This document shows, one piece after another, positions 36,451-50,387 of a stretch of 64,000 nucleotides of DNA (position 1 is the stretch's first letter; every line of letters begins with the position of its first letter). This stretch comes from Pomacea canaliculata. Lineage: Eukaryota; Mollusca; Gastropoda; Architaenioglossa; Ampullariidae. Both the position numbers and the translations under genes were made by a program. The notes beneath the pieces are model-generated. The model was not told where the DNA came from. It did no database searches and saw only the letters and a program-made list of their open reading frames with translations. Location: assembly GCF_003073045.1 (NCBI RefSeq), contig NC_037594.1, positions 21,954,927 through 22,018,926 of the forward strand. Reading direction: 5' to 3'.

Positions 36451-39400
36451 TTCTGCATAAAAGATGGAAAAGAAATTTGTTTGAACTTAAGCAGAGAATC
36501 AGAAATGACATATTTTGGAACTTATCACTATTCTAAATATTTGTTATAATGTTTATAAAAGAACGCGAAGACTTGAAAAACTACATATTAAAAATAAACA
36601 CGATTTACCCCAGTTTCTACTTGTATTTGTCTGTCCTTGTGTGGTATTTTGTTATTGTATCTGCTTTTGCATATAAACTGTTTTTATGTCAGACCTGTGT
36701 TTTTCAAATGTCAGTATGATTCAGTCATCATTTTATTCTAACTAGACAGTAACAATACTAATAAAACGCAAAGCTTTTGGTCGGCAATGTTTCAGACTTC
36801 ACGAATATAACAGAGATTTTACTAACCTTGATGTAAACATAACCCTTTCCTTCTAGAAAACAAGCGTCAACCCTATCTGAAATGTTTGTAAATTATATTT
36901 AAGATTACGCCCCTCGTATGAAAGTTGTTTTGGACAGGTGGCACAACGCCACCATCTTGTGAACAAACTCTCACTGAATGTCGCGTTAAGAACGAGAACA
37001 TATATGCCACTCGCACCACGGACGTATATAGATATATTCGTGATTCGCACCGCACCCATGCACACTATTAAAACCTTCGCTGGAAACGGACTGTTCTCTG
37101 CTGCTGGCTTCCAAATGAGAAACGAATTATGACACGAGTATACGATTTCCCACACCGATAAATTTGCAGTTTTCAATGCAAACAAGGCGCATGAAGCCAT
37201 TCATATTATCATATTCTTATTGCATCATTCAAGCACTGCGAAATATTTTCTTTATTAAAAGCTAACATTCAAGACTTTTATTTCCCACCCAACAAGTTCC
37301 ATGCCTATAGGTGCCATGTGAGGATCAGGTGATGACAGTTTTTGTAATCATAAAATTGGGATGTAGCCGGAAATGACCATGCAGCTTATAATCATTGTGA
37401 AGGTCGATCTGTAATCAGCAAAAACAGACAAGGCCTGTCTCGACTTAACAAAAGATCTGAAAGTGAAGATACGAGCATTTGAGGCAATTAATTAAAGTTC
37501 CCGCAGATGAGGAATAGGGGATACGGATGCCTATAGCTATGACCAATGATTGACTTTGTAGGGAGCAAGTCCATATATATGTTGGACATCCAGCTCCTAT
37601 ATGACACCTAAAACCCCTAAATAATTCTTGCAATTAACTGTGGCGCGGTAAAAAAAAAAAAGTCTGGATTTACCATGTGACCCAGCGCGACCATTTTTAA
37701 AGGTATCTTTTTTTGGGTGGGTGAGTGGGTGGGTGGGAGGACTGATCGATGTCTATATAGACAAGTTCGTGAATTCACGGACAGATCGAGCTATAGCTAG
37801 GTTTGCCAACATGAAAGATTGAATGGACCGCTCTCGATCTTGGGCGGAATAGGTCAAGAGAAGTGCACACAGCTGGAAGGCTGTGTAATTGGTGCCCATG
37901 TAGGCATAATAAAAATAATGATATGGAGCAAGTGGACGTCCTCAGATCTAAGGCCCATACGGTTGTCTACATCTGTATATCCACCGTGAAATTGTTGAGA
38001 GAGCTTCTTATGGTCTGCACCTGCCACATATACTCTTGACAACGCACGGCACTCTACAAACGATATAATGTAAAACCAGATGAATCTATACACGTTTGAC
38101 CATGATATTAACCGGTGACAGCACTTAATTATAATTCCTTTCATATCCAAATTCGCCGACATCATCAAATGATCCAAATTCCAAACTGGAGGCAAATAAA
38201 CCACATAGAAACAGGAAACGGTGTCTTTGGCCACAGTATTAGCAACAGTGAGTGCCATCTCACTCCACATCGATGTAACTAATTCCATTTCCACCTTTTT
38301 TATTTATTGGAGATTTAGAGGATATAAATGTTTAAAATTCATATGGTGGTAACCTATATGCCATGGTCAAGGGCGGGCTTGGACTTTACGCGAAACTTCA
38401 ACAAGGAAGTTTCCTAACCAATCCCGTTACGGTGACACTTCATCGCGACTTGGCCATATCCCGCAGCCGGGAGCAGCCACAGGCCACAGCCCCTTTACTT
38501 AACATGTGCTAATATGCGATTTCTATATTCTCAGAACAAACCACATGGAACAGCATTAAACTGTGAGGGTCATTATTTTTATCGGAGTATTCCTAAATGG
38601 ACTGGTAGCGATACATGACCCTCTAGCCTCAGAAAACTTAGTTGCTTTAGTTTAAAAGAAAAGTGGATCTAACGGTGAATTTTCGGCATTGATCAGAAGG
38701 TAAGAAATAGAAGTTAAAAGACACCACTAATTATGTTGACAGTTTGTACATGTTACACTTGCATAATAAAATTGTTAAAAAAAACTGCATGTATACATCA
38801 TCATTAACTAGTTATGAAAACGGCGTACTGTCACTGCCATTGAGAACTCGTCACGAACGTTGAGGTCTTTGATCAGTTGTAAAAGGACTCATAAGACTGG
38901 TTTATTCAAGTATTAAAAGAAGATAACAAATGACCAGCACATTGACGCATAACAATTTTTATGGCTACAAACAGCACAAACACACTACAGATTGTGTAAG
39001 AATATACCGCAGACTTCTTGTAGCCATTTTAAAATATGCCATGATCAACACTTTTAATAAAGTCAGGCTTGTAAAATGTACATACCAAAATTCTTTTTAT
39101 ATCTTGCTGTAGATAATGATAAATACACAGATGAAAGTTGTAGTGTATATTAAATATTATGTAAATGGATTTGGTAAATAGAGCAAAAGATTATGCCACT
39201 TTTAAACATGAAGCCTGCCACTGTCAGTTTATCTTCTGCTACAGTTATAAACAGTAATGGATGGGATCCTGCTTCCCCCCAGCATTGTCCTCCAGAGGGC
39301 CATTGTTATGAAGCAAGGGTATATAATTACTCTTAATGGAGAAATCAAGGACAACTCATAGTTACATGAAGCAGTGTCATGGGAAAAGGTGACTTAAAAG

Positions 39401-39764
39401 AGGGTCTGAATATCTCAGAGACCAGATGATTGCCCTTGATTTTCCCATTTTTACCCAGGGTGATGACTTATCCTGGCCTCATACTATGACTTCAGAATGC
39501 TCTATCCTGGGCATCTTGTAGTGTCAATAAAAGAGCAAGTTATTCTGTTTTAGGGGCCTGGTGGGGAGGAGGCAAATATTTTATTGTCGAGTAGTATAGG
39601 GATGGTAGTTATCCTATCTAGAGGCAGAAGATAAGCGAAACCTGTCTTTTGTAAAATATGAATTAGATTCTTGTTTAGTATAAATTAGAGGAAAATTTCA
39701 GTTGTGGTGATAGGAGTAACCTGGGCATCACAGAAAGTTAATTATGTTTTGTTTTCTTTGACAG
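36451..39764. promoter_or_regulatory. CHPF / SH3BP2-like divergent upstream region
   Basis: A 3' splice site just upstream of the CHPF ATG (minus-strand TTTATGCAG, exon edge 36452) and a donor CAAG|GTTAGT (exon edge 36827) suggest a non-coding CHPF first exon running left from about 37200 to 36827. CpG density is higher around 36940-37150, so the promoter is probably near there. 37715-37740 is a G-run array with quadruplex potential. The rest, to the SH3BP2-like 5' exon at 39765, holds no recognisable gene. A 146-codon minus-strand open frame at 37854-38294 has no known similarity. Confidence 0.4.
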
Positions 39765-39774
39765 AACAATCATA

Positions 39775-42700
39775 ATGGCTTCTAACTATTCTGATGTTGC
39801 ACCAAGTCCAAATAAAACAATTGGTAAGTGACAATTTTGAAATTAAAAATTTGCTTATCTCTCAGGCTCTAAAAGCTTTGAAAAAAAGTGGAAACACTTT
39901 GGAATAAAGTGTTTTGTGCACTTACATAAAAACAAAAGAGGAAAGTATTGTACACATTTGCATGTCCTTTTGCTCTCTGTGACCCCATTTATTTTATGCA
40001 TACTTGTTTAGTGTGGACTACATCATGTTGCAAAAGTTCATGTTCAGTCTGATCACCATCATAATATAATATCAAATGTGCAATTTATATAGGGCAGAAT
40101 CATGTTAAGCTAAGCACTTGATACAAAAGCTACATTAATATGTAGTACATGAAGGAACAGATAGATGGACAGTGATGAGCATGAAGATGAGAGACAGAGA
40201 AGACAAAGAGATAACACTATGAAGAGTTAACTAAAAGTAATGAATTAAGTGACATTTGCAAGACAGATTCATCAAGATAGAAAAGGAGAGGGGGAAAGAG
40301 AGGGAGGGAAGGGGAATGTTGTGGTAAAAATACTTATTAATCACCACTGCAGTTAGATGCCCTGGGTTCAGATCTTGTCTCAGAACTTTGTCTATTATCC
40401 ATTAGGGATTTTCACCAGGTACTCCTGTTTCTTCTCATCCCTCTCCCCTCACAGTGTGAAATTGCTTCTAGTTTAAAGCATTTCCTGCCAAGTCAACAAC
40501 TAACAATGTGGAAGGGGGAGTAAGAGATCATATGACACTTTGTTGATGTATACACATGTACACATTCTTACCATTACAGGAAAATGGGAATTTCTTAAGT
40601 GTCATTAGATGTGTTTTTATTCTAGCAGATCAAACTTTCTCAAAATCTACTAGAGTAAAATTAAAACACATCAAACCAAAAAGAATAAAATTCACATTTT
40701 CTATGATGGTAATAATAATAATTGGAACTCATGCAGCATCATGACCAAGGTAGATCGCACTCTCTGCGCAAACCAATAATGATAAATGAAAGATAACAGC
40801 CAGTGGACAGTAAGGTATGTATAAGCACACTGAACAACATAAAGATGAAGTACAAGAGTGCTGCCTGCAAGATCTGGTATTGGCTTCCTTTCAAGTGTTG
40901 AAGAAAGGTCTTGATGATTCTCTGTTAAAGTGTTTTAGGAATTCTTCACACTTAGTGTAATAAGCCACTTGATATTTATCTGGTCAGGTTTTGTGGAGCT
41001 TTTGCCTTTGGACACAAGTGAGTGCAGCATGCCTATACATAGGGTTACTGTCAATACAAAATGAATAAAGTCTTGCTGCCCCAATTGCCTTAGCATGCAT
41101 CTCTTCGCTAAATTTGTTATGTAAACAAATTCATATAAAAAGAGCAATAATTTGTATAGTTGATCTCTTCAAATGCAAAGGTTGGCTCGATTTTAAATTT
41201 TGGAGCTGGGTGGTGGTGGTGGTTGTGGTGGTGTATGAGTGAATGAGGACATATGGGTTTGATAAGCATAGTTGTATGTGACCATTCTATAAAAGGGCTT
41301 AATTGCGTCTGATACTTTTCATTTCCAAATCCTTTTTCTGAATAAGTGGCATTGCCTTGGACATGGGGAAAGTTCAATTTTTATAGACTTTTTGATCATG
41401 TCTTTATTTTATTAATTTTTTTTTTGACTCGGTTGTCTGTCTGGTCTGTTGTATAAATATTCCCTTTATCAGAAGTGTTTTAGATACCAGTGTAACAAAT
41501 ATTTCTCTGTTAAGGATTTGAACTCATCTGCATGTCAAGTGGCAAACTGAAGTACCTATACATTATTAGCAGAAAGGTCTAGTAGTTTTGTGAATAAAAT
41601 TGTTCTGTTAAATTTAGGATGAAGGAAGTTAAATAACAAATAGACAGTGACCTGGCACATATGATGACTCATACTGATTTATACTCTAGCATATTTTGGC
41701 ATGTACATTAATAAAATAAGGAATACAGCTATATCATGTATATCTTGTGTAGATGTGCACATTATCATATAGTTATTCATCATTAAATTATGACAAGAAC
41801 TTGAATAGGTGTAAGCGGCAACCTTAACAGTTGTCTGTTTCCATCTTGATGATTCTTGGAACAGTATACTACCATTCATTTTCAGGGAGGCCAGTTTGAC
41901 TATTTGAGCATACATAGATGTATATAGAGCAAATGGAATAAGTAATTCTGCTCCAACCATGAACTCTGTTAAATTCATTTTTTAATTTAAATTATTTTAT
42001 CAGCTGTTATGCTGACATTTTTTCGCAATAAATTTATAACTTTTAAAAAATGTGAGATATTGTGATTAGAATATTTTGTGACATTATAATTTAGATAAAA
42101 TCTAGGTTATATACAGTATGTAATTAAATAAACTTATTCATTTAATGTGCCTTGAAGCAAACAAGTATTGACTAAAAGAAACTAACAGAAAGCCACTACC
42201 CCCTCCCCCAACATTAACTGAGAAACTAAGAACAGCATCTCATCATGAGTACTACTACTATTACAAGAGATGTTGAGAAGCTAAAACAGTATCCAATTAG
42301 TACTACTAAAGATATCTTGAGAAAATAAGTGTCTCATCACTACTATTACTACTTCAAGAGATGGTGAGAAACGAAGACAGAGTTCTCATCACTGGTAGTA
42401 GTTATAATATTAAAGCTGTTGAGAAAGGTGAAAAAATGTCCTGTACTTACATTTTGTGATTCTGTGTTCTCTTGGCAAAAAAAGTGTTTTGAAAGTGAAG
42501 ATTTATGCACAGTTTGTACATGCCAGCAGTCTTTGTGAATGGTAACTTCTAATGCTAAGCAGTGTTTATTTATTACATACTGTAATGTTAGTCAATCTGT
42601 TCAGTTTGTTGGCCAAACTTTTAATTCCACCTTGTGGTGTGCTGTGCATTTGCATGCGTATGTGTAACTATGCGAATGAACATTAAAATTTTTCCAGAGA

Positions 42701-45700
42701 ATAATAGTTTGGCTGTAGTAAGTACATAGAAGCAGATATGATAAAAAAAGTCTGATGATGATATGTTTTCAGGATGAAAAAAGTTCCCCGATTAATATCT
42801 TATGTTAGAATCCAATGTAATTATAGCAGACTAGTATATGGTGAATAGTTAAGTATCTTTTTCCTGTTTCTCAAACACCTTATTTAAGTTTTAAGGGAAT
42901 CTTTCAGATGATTGATTGTCCAAGTTATTATTAAATGGCCTTTAGAGGAATTAAATGCAATGCCATCATTAAAACCACTAGTCTCATTTATTTAGAAAGT
43001 TTTTTGGTTTTGTTTTGTATTGTTAAAATCATACATCGAGTTAGTAGACTTCATTTGCTTAATCTTTTGTGGGGGAAGAATCAAGAAAGTTTCTCAAAGA
43101 CTTCTTCAAATGCTGTTTTTAAATGCTTTGTGGTGTGTTTTACAGCATGCCAACATCTACTGAAAGACTGGGGCCTGTGTTTACAGTGGCTGGCTTAGAC
43201 GACAGAGTTTAAGGAACCGATTGAAGATCTTTTCATGTAAGAATAAAGAACTGATAAAACCTCATTAAACCAAATTACAGAGGCCCAACCCTTTGCATGA
43301 TATTACACTTCAAAAGTTTTCTGCTTGCCTTATTTCTCTAACCATGCTGCTTAAGTGTTAGCAGAAATTCATTTAAGGAGATGGTTAATGAAATTTGCAG
43401 AAAATTTTGGAAAACAGTCTCAGAAGAAAGACTGCTATTACAAATATTCTGAATAGCAGTGTTCTTAAGACATGTTTTGCTATGTTGGGTTGTGAGCATG
43501 ATTACTAGCATTCTTAACACTGCTTGTCTTTTATGTGCATTGTTGTGTTATTGTTATATTCTGTTATTGCATTGTGGTGGGTGGGCTGGATATTTGAGGT
43601 TGAAACCATTTTTAGTATAGCAAAGACATATTTTAAATTCAGTATATGATCCCATTGATTTTTAAATATCTGTAATTTCAGGATATGGTCACCTATGATG
43701 CTAATGAGATAGATCTGGCATTTTCTTGCAAAGAATACTATGACGTTTGCAACATTCATTTTAAATGAATGAGATATAGGAAAATGATATCTGTCACCAT
43801 CTGTCATCTATTTTCTGTTTCAGGGGCACAGGTGTATGTTGTCATTTCAGGAGGTTGTGTATACTGCTACAGCAACGAAGTAGCCAAAAAACCTGCATCT
43901 GCATTTTCTTTATATGGCTACAACAGGTATAAATGTTTTTAAGTAAGTCATAATTATTCCATGAATTATTGACCACTATGTTATTAGCTAATATTCAATA
44001 GGCTGAATATTATTATAGAAACTGATGATGTAATTGATCGATGTAGCATTTTATTCCAAATTAGGGAGATTTGAAAGTTTGAAGAATATTTATTTCAGAA
44101 TTTTTGTGCATACTCTTTATTTTTTACCTTGATATCTAATTAAGGAATTTCCTGTATTTTATCATTCAGAACTAGGTATGGGAAGTGAAAATATCCGTGC
44201 AAAAATTCTAAAGTAGAAAAGATCTCTTTATATATGTTTAGACCTATTGTTCATGCTTTAAATAAATGAGAAAAATTAGGAGTTTGGTAAACAACTGTAT
44301 GTTAAGAATACTTTGCTATACCATGTGTCAGGTAGGAGTGGTGGTTTTGGAGTATTTATCAGATCACATGCAAAAGTAAACATTTGTAGATTTTTTGTGT
44401 GTGTGTGTCACTTTCTGCAGAGTTTTTAGGGCTGGGGAGGTCACATCAAAAGAGGCAACATGGGTTTTCAAGATTACACATGTAAGTCCTGAATTTCGCA
44501 CTTACATGTTCTCCTGTTCATCAGAGAGAGAGATGAAGCACTGGATGAAGTTTTTCAAGCAAGAAATGCTGAGAGCTAATGGAAAGCTGGCAAGGTACAG
44601 TATACACTGAATGATAACATGAAAATTATTAATTGCTGCAACACGGTAATAAGCTACAAAACAGCATGCACATTTTAAATGTAATTTATATAATGAGTAT
44701 GGAGGTATAAGAGTTCTTTTTTTTATATTTGTAGTTCTTTCTTCCATCAGACAGAATTTGGAGGCAATTTTACAGTCAAATAAGATTTGTGTATTTTATT
44801 TTAGATACTCTTGAAATACCCAGAAAGGGTTTCTTAAAATCTGGTAGAAAGTTCCAATATTTATAGCTAGCTTATCATCATCCTCAACACAGTCATGATG
44901 CTTGAGGTTCAAGACTGTTGCCTGCTACATACACTGTATCATTTTTTTTAACCTTCATATGCTTTAGAGTGTGGGCCTGATGCTAGAGAAGGGCTCATCT
45001 TCATTTTGTTAAAGCAAAAATGTTAGTATTCTATATTCTTCTGGTTTTGGGGTTTATCTCAACATTTGACTGCATGTGGGTGGGTGGGGTGTCTGTGTTT
45101 ATCTTTTTGTTTTAAGGACACAGGGAGATGGGATCTGTGCTGACCAAGATTCCAGATCAGACTCCTCTGTCAACTCTCAGGACTATATTGATATTGAGAC
45201 TAACATCTATGAAGACAGCAAGACATACATCGCACCTTCGCGTGACCTGAACAAGCGAGAGGATGAAGGTAACTTTGTATGATAATTGTTATAATCACTT
45301 GTTCACAGTGAGTTCCTCACCATCAGCATCGGTACAATCACCAGTAAACACCACACATAATTTTTGTCCACAACCTTTGTTTACATGTCCACACATTGGA
45401 TGGTCATGATACAGATCTGCTTTACCTGTAGCATGTTGTTTTCTGAAGAGAACTGCTAAATGCTGTTCTTTTTCTTGTGCATTTTCAGAGTCAGATGAGG
45501 AGATGGATAATGTTATAAAGAGATGTCTAAGAGATCCACGAGATCGTCCCCCTTTGCCCCCTCCCGTGCCAGATCGCACAACCAAGATGGCCAGAGACAA
45601 AAATAATGCACCCTCTTCAGCAGTTGGTAAAAAAAATCTGGTATTTTAATTAAATTGTACAGGCTGTCAATATTTATTAACACTTAATCCATAATCGCTG

Positions 45701-48700
45701 CTGTTCTTTGTTCTTTCCATAAGGTAATAATGAAGTCCACTGTATTTCTGTCCATTTTTGTTGTTGTTGAGATTTTAGTTTAATTTGTAAGTTGTTTCTC
45801 CAAGTCTACTGCTGATTGATATTTTCTTTATTTAACAAATACATTATAACTGTATAGTTATTTGCATGTTTTTAACATTCTTTAGCAGTACAAGACAGAA
45901 ACCAAACATTGCGTGTAAGTTCAGGCATTATTTCATGAAGGCAAATAATTACCTCAATAAAAACAAATAAAAACGGTCTCTAATTATTTCATTACAGGGT
46001 CATTTCAGGTGAATCAATTGATATAGATGAGGATGAAATGAGAAGAAAGAAGAGGTAGTAATGATATCTTTTATGACACATTTGCCTGCATTCAGAGTGG
46101 TTCTTTTTCCCTTAATCTTACATTTTTACACAAGTATTTATACCAGTAGAGTAACAACACCTGCATACACTTCCACACGGACACACAAACACTCTTTTTT
46201 TAAACTTTTGAGTTTTTGTCTGAATTTTACTGTGCTATAGCAATTTGCAGTTACTGCATTTTTCCTTTCTTAGCTGTGGTAAGTGTAATGATCTGTTGAA
46301 ACACATGGATGATCTAAGGTGAATATATTCAGTGAGAGAAATATTTAGATTACTTGAAGTACCTGAAATTTATTCATTACAAGTTTTCTAAGTGTGCTGA
46401 TATATATATATATTTTGCCTCTTACCTTCTACTGACAAGTCTTTTGCATATTGCACATTCACTCTCCACCTCCTGCCCTTCAGTATGAGCCTGTCAAAAG
46501 GTGCACATGGTAGCTGAGCATTGTTTATCATCTTCTATTTAGTCTTTGCTTTTCTTTTGTTGCCTTCAATAGTCATTAGTAGTGAATTTTGTAAAGCTTA
46601 TCAGTTAAGCATTTTCATCCTTTATCTCACTAGATCATAGCGCTGTTAGCCGCCTGTCAAATACAGCAGTTCATTTCTCGCTCGGGCAAACGTGTATCTG
46701 TTTACAGAAACAATTGACCTAAAACACCCAATTTGGTGATCTTCTGTGACTTTGTATCGGTTGTCTTTTCACACCTCTGACTAACAGGATTAAAAAAGTA
46801 ATGGAAAGTTCTAGGAAAAGCATAGCATGGGAAAGATGCAGAATGAAGTGTTCAGAAAATAAATAAACAAAACTTTCTAATGATTGGGTGGGTGGTTTTA
46901 ACAGAACCACATGCTAGTATCAGAATCATTAAACTGGCACCTTGGGTAATGTTTGTTTCAGCCAAAAGTTGCTCCATTTCAACGTAAGTTTCACTTTTTT
47001 CATTGTTGTTCCTCTTCTCATCATTATACAGTCTGTAACACCCACAACAAAATTTCAACAAAAAAATTTCATTTTTCTTAGTTTAAATTGTCGTGTGGTT
47101 TATTTTATGCATGACAGTCTTGCAATACTGAGACTGCTTAGGTGTGTTTGGTTCCTTACAGTCCCACCATGTGCATTTTTTTTTTTTTTCTTTTTTGAGA
47201 GGCATGACCAGGGTAGGATAGTTGTCCTAATTCAGGGCAAACATTTTTTCCTTTGTCCCACCCTCATTTCCACTCCACACGTTTCCTTTTTCTTTTCCCC
47301 CAGTTCTTTTCCACTCCTGTCATCCCAGTTTTTTCCCATTTTTATTTTCCATTTTTTATTCTCCCATTCTTGGAATAAAACAAACAGAAGCTACTACGGA
47401 TTTGCTTTTCCTACATACTTACATATTAAGCTTGCTTACAGGTCACCAGTTTTTTAAAATGCTGAAAATGAAATGCATCCTGGTGTAATGGAACAATAAA
47501 CATGCATCCAGGATATAGGTCAGCTATGCATTGTCTTTTTCGGAAAGGGAAGCTTTTGTCTTTTTTTTAAATATTGTACATGCACATACAACAAGGCTAC
47601 GGTTGTCCTAGGCTGTAGCAAATTGGGACAAATCATTATTAGTAGAAAAAACAGAACACATTTTTAGAACTGAGAAGCCAGAGGAAAGAGGCCAAAGAAT
47701 GTTTCCAGGAACATAACAGGCAGCTGAACTAAATTTCTTATTTTGTATCTGACCAATATATATATATGCATTGTGATGTGAATATTCTTGTTTGTTCCTT
47801 AATGCATCCAATGTTTATCTACACAATAAAGTTGGGTGCAGAATGTTGGCAGTAATGTGTGAAAGCAAAAAAATAAAAAATGACTAATGCTGTTGCAGTG
47901 TGAGGGCACGTGGTACTCCAGATGGGAGAAGTGCCAGACATAAAACTTCTGAAACAAAATCGGTGTGTATTTTAAATAAACATAGCCCAATTCTGTCAAA
48001 GTCTTTATGGCATCACTCATACCAGATATGATGTTGACCCATCTTTGATATCACACAGATAGTCCAACAATACTGACACTCTCCAACATGGATGTCATCT
48101 TAACAAGCATTGGCCTAGTAGTGCCTGGTGTAGTGTGATGTTTATGCTCCCTGTTGTACACAAATCTTGCTCTTCATTAGCTGCAAGTGAACAAAATGCT
48201 TAAAAACTTCTACATGCCTTTGTAGGTGTCAGCTGCTTAGTAGAAGCCATTAAACAATCATCAATTCTGTATGACATAAATATACCTATATGTGTATTTG
48301 CTGATAAATACTGGCATATGCATGTTTTTCTGAACAAGCAGTCACACCAACATTTGCATATGAGTAAATTAATATTTTGTTTGTTTACTGATAGGTCATT
48401 TTGTGCATTCAGGTCTGTCAGCATCGGTGATACATTTTATATTTTTGAAATAAAACTTTCTTTCTTTTAGAATCAAATCGAAGATGTGACTGAGTTTTGG
48501 GAAACAATTTATTATCGTGGAGACAAAGAGCTAGCATCTCAGTGAGTTTATTTTTAATTTAAATAGTATAAGGTAAACAGTATTTATCTATGTGTGTGTG
48601 TGTGTTTCACACATGAGATAGAGGGAGAGATAAAAAGAGAATAGGGAGGAAGTGATGGTGTTGATGCACTGGTAACACTTGAGCAACGTAAATCTATTCC

Positions 48701-50387
48701 ATGGCTAAAGTTGTACTTCTCTTAGAACCACACTAATGAGATTTTTTCTTTTATGAGTTTTTAACATTTATGTCAAGAAGAAAAAAAGATATTTTATAGT
48801 AATTGTTTTTAATTACTTGATCCAAATATGTATGCTTACTGCAGTACCTGCATGCCTTTTATATTTTATATTTTCAACTGATTCTGTGCAGGATCATTCG
48901 CAATATCCATGATGAAGGAGTCTATTTAGTTCGTGTCAACAGTGATGGCTCTGTAAGGCACAGCTGTTTTTTTTTGTTTTTTTTTGTTTTTTTTGTTTTT
49001 TTTTTTTGGTGTGTGTTGGGGGTTTTTTTTTTTGCACTGACTCTGAACCCCATCAAAGAAAATTAGTACGTGCTAGTATTTATATTTAGAAGTAGCTAAA
49101 CTTATTTAAAGTGTTTTACAGAAGTTCAGTAAAAGATTCAGATTATTAGAATGATGTTAATGTTCTGTATAATTATGGTGGATTGTTCTTGATGCTCACT
49201 GCTGGAATATTTACAATGTTTAATTCTTCTGCTTCCTTTGTAGATGGTGCTACATGTGTATGGTGAGGGGCAGGCACGTAAATACCAAATTATTTACCAG
49301 GTGTGTATATATATATATGGTGTGTGTGCATATGCTCATAAGTTTTGGAATTTGGGAAGCACAGCAAATACCTTAGAACTTGGAGCATGTTGGGCCCACA
49401 TTGTTCAGTTGTCAACACAAAAATGAGTTCTTGCCAACAGACACCTGGTAAATGCAAAACATACTCCTTGAGACCTTCATGATCATCATGTGTATTATTA
49501 GCTCTTTGGCAAGAATGTGTCAGCAGACATGCAGTCCTGGTATGTCTTTGTTTCCACTCCCCATCCCCAAAACACCCGTCTAAGATTGGACAATTCCAGT
49601 GTCCTGATTATGTTGATTGAAGACCATGGGTTTGCTTTTTTTTGGCAGTTACTGACTTACATGTCCTGAGTTATCTCAAGATGGCTGTTTTCATGTATCA
49701 TGTGACATGCAGCATGAAGAACTATGTATGAAGTCATTTAAAACATTTGCAGCCCTGAATTTTCTAACCCAACTAAAAACTAAGCTTAAGGATTTCTGGC
49801 TTTGAAAAAAAACCACGGAAGTAACAACAGAAGCAAATATTTAAAGGAACAGCCTTGTTTAACTGAGGCACTTAAGAATCCTGGATGACATTTTTTTTTT
49901 TGGAAAGCTATTCTGTGGCACCTGATTTTTTCATATCATGTCTTATAATTGATAGTACACATTATTTTATTTAATAACAGAGCTTGAATTTTTCAACATT
50001 CATTTTTTTGCCATGAGAATATACTAAAATTTACAGATCTTTACCAGTTTAAACTGGGCATGCCTTTTGTCACTGACTATTTGTAACTTCTTGCATAAGT
50101 GAAAATGAAAAGTTCATTTTAGAATATTAATTAGATTGATGGAGGAGGAACTGAAGTGTATTGAAAATTAGGCTTTGTCTCAAATTTTTTTTGTTTGTTT
50201 AGAACTTCATTGTAAAGTTGTTTTTTTTTGTTTATAGGATAAAGAGTACACCTTGCAGAGGACATCAGGAAACTGGTTCAAGACTGTACCAGAATTGGTA
50301 TATTTTTACTACACTAACACCCTTCCCAATATCCCAGTCTGCCTAACAGAATGTTATGCACACCACTCAAGCTATCTAAAGTCTTAG
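39775..50387 (+). CDS. SH3BP2: SH3BP2-like PH/SH2 adaptor protein
   Basis: Exons: 39775-39823, 43824-43926, 44421-44594, 45117-45268, 45489-45626, 45886-45912 (optional, frame-neutral), 46009-46054, 47899-47962, 48471-48541, 48892-48952, 49244-49300, 50238-50387 (stop TAG). Phases agree; ~363 aa, shorter than human (~560). PH domain: VYVVISGGCVYCY, AFSLYGYNRVFRAGE, VFKITHVSPEFRTYMFS, EREMKHWMKFF, the C-terminal helix. Then an acidic linker with tyrosines in YIDIETNIYED-type contexts, a proline-rich SH3 ligand (RPPLPPPVPDR), and a C-terminal SH2 domain (FWETIYYRGDKELA, GVYLVRVNSDGS with the phosphotyrosine-binding Arg, KYQIIYQDKEYTLQ). Known role: adaptor for SYK/SRC/VAV and tankyrase substrate. 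The PH start is short: no exon with the usual first strand was found. A 33-nt in-phase exon at 43146-43178 is a weak candidate. 5' UTR splice acceptor at 39764. Confidence 0.85.
41209..41234. repeat. GGT-rich simple repeat
   Basis: GGTGGTGGTGGTTGTGGTGGTG-type trinucleotide run in the long first coding intron of the SH3BP2-like gene. Confidence 0.7.
42222..42425. repeat. Imperfect tandem repeat, ~60-bp unit, 3-4 copies
   Basis: Units built on CTCATCA...TACTACTACTATTAC...AAGAGATG.TGAGAAA recur at about 42238, 42300, 42332 and 42390 in the first coding intron of the SH3BP2-like gene. Divergent enough to be an old minisatellite; no coding meaning. Confidence 0.6.
47170..47365. repeat. Long pyrimidine-rich tract
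   Basis: Almost uninterrupted C/T sequence starting with a T13 run near 47178 and continuing through TTTCCTTTTTCTTTTCCCCC-like blocks, in an intron of the SH3BP2-like gene between exons 46054 and 47899. An open frame across it is a by-product of low complexity. Confidence 0.6.
48966..49034. repeat. Poly-T/TG low-complexity run
   Basis: T(8-14) blocks separated by single G, starting about 14 bases after the SH2 exon ending at 48952. Runs like this are prone to assembly length error. Confidence 0.8.

Noticed and set aside
37854-38294. 146-codon minus-strand open frame
   Set aside because: No recognisable domain, no convincing splice sites or codon pattern, and it lies in a divergent intergenic region.
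39867-39960. Frame reading KKWKHFGIKCFV, PH-like, after the first SH3BP2-like exon
   Set aside because: Would need a ~42-nt intron and its donors are out of phase with the exon at 43824.
40340-40385. tRNA B-box-like GGTTCAGATCTTG, possible tRNA-derived SINE
   Set aside because: No matching A box at the right spacing and no cloverleaf that I could fold by eye.
46942-47457. 171-codon open frame within the SH3BP2-like gene
   Set aside because: Open because of a long pyrimidine tract; flanking exons join in phase without it.
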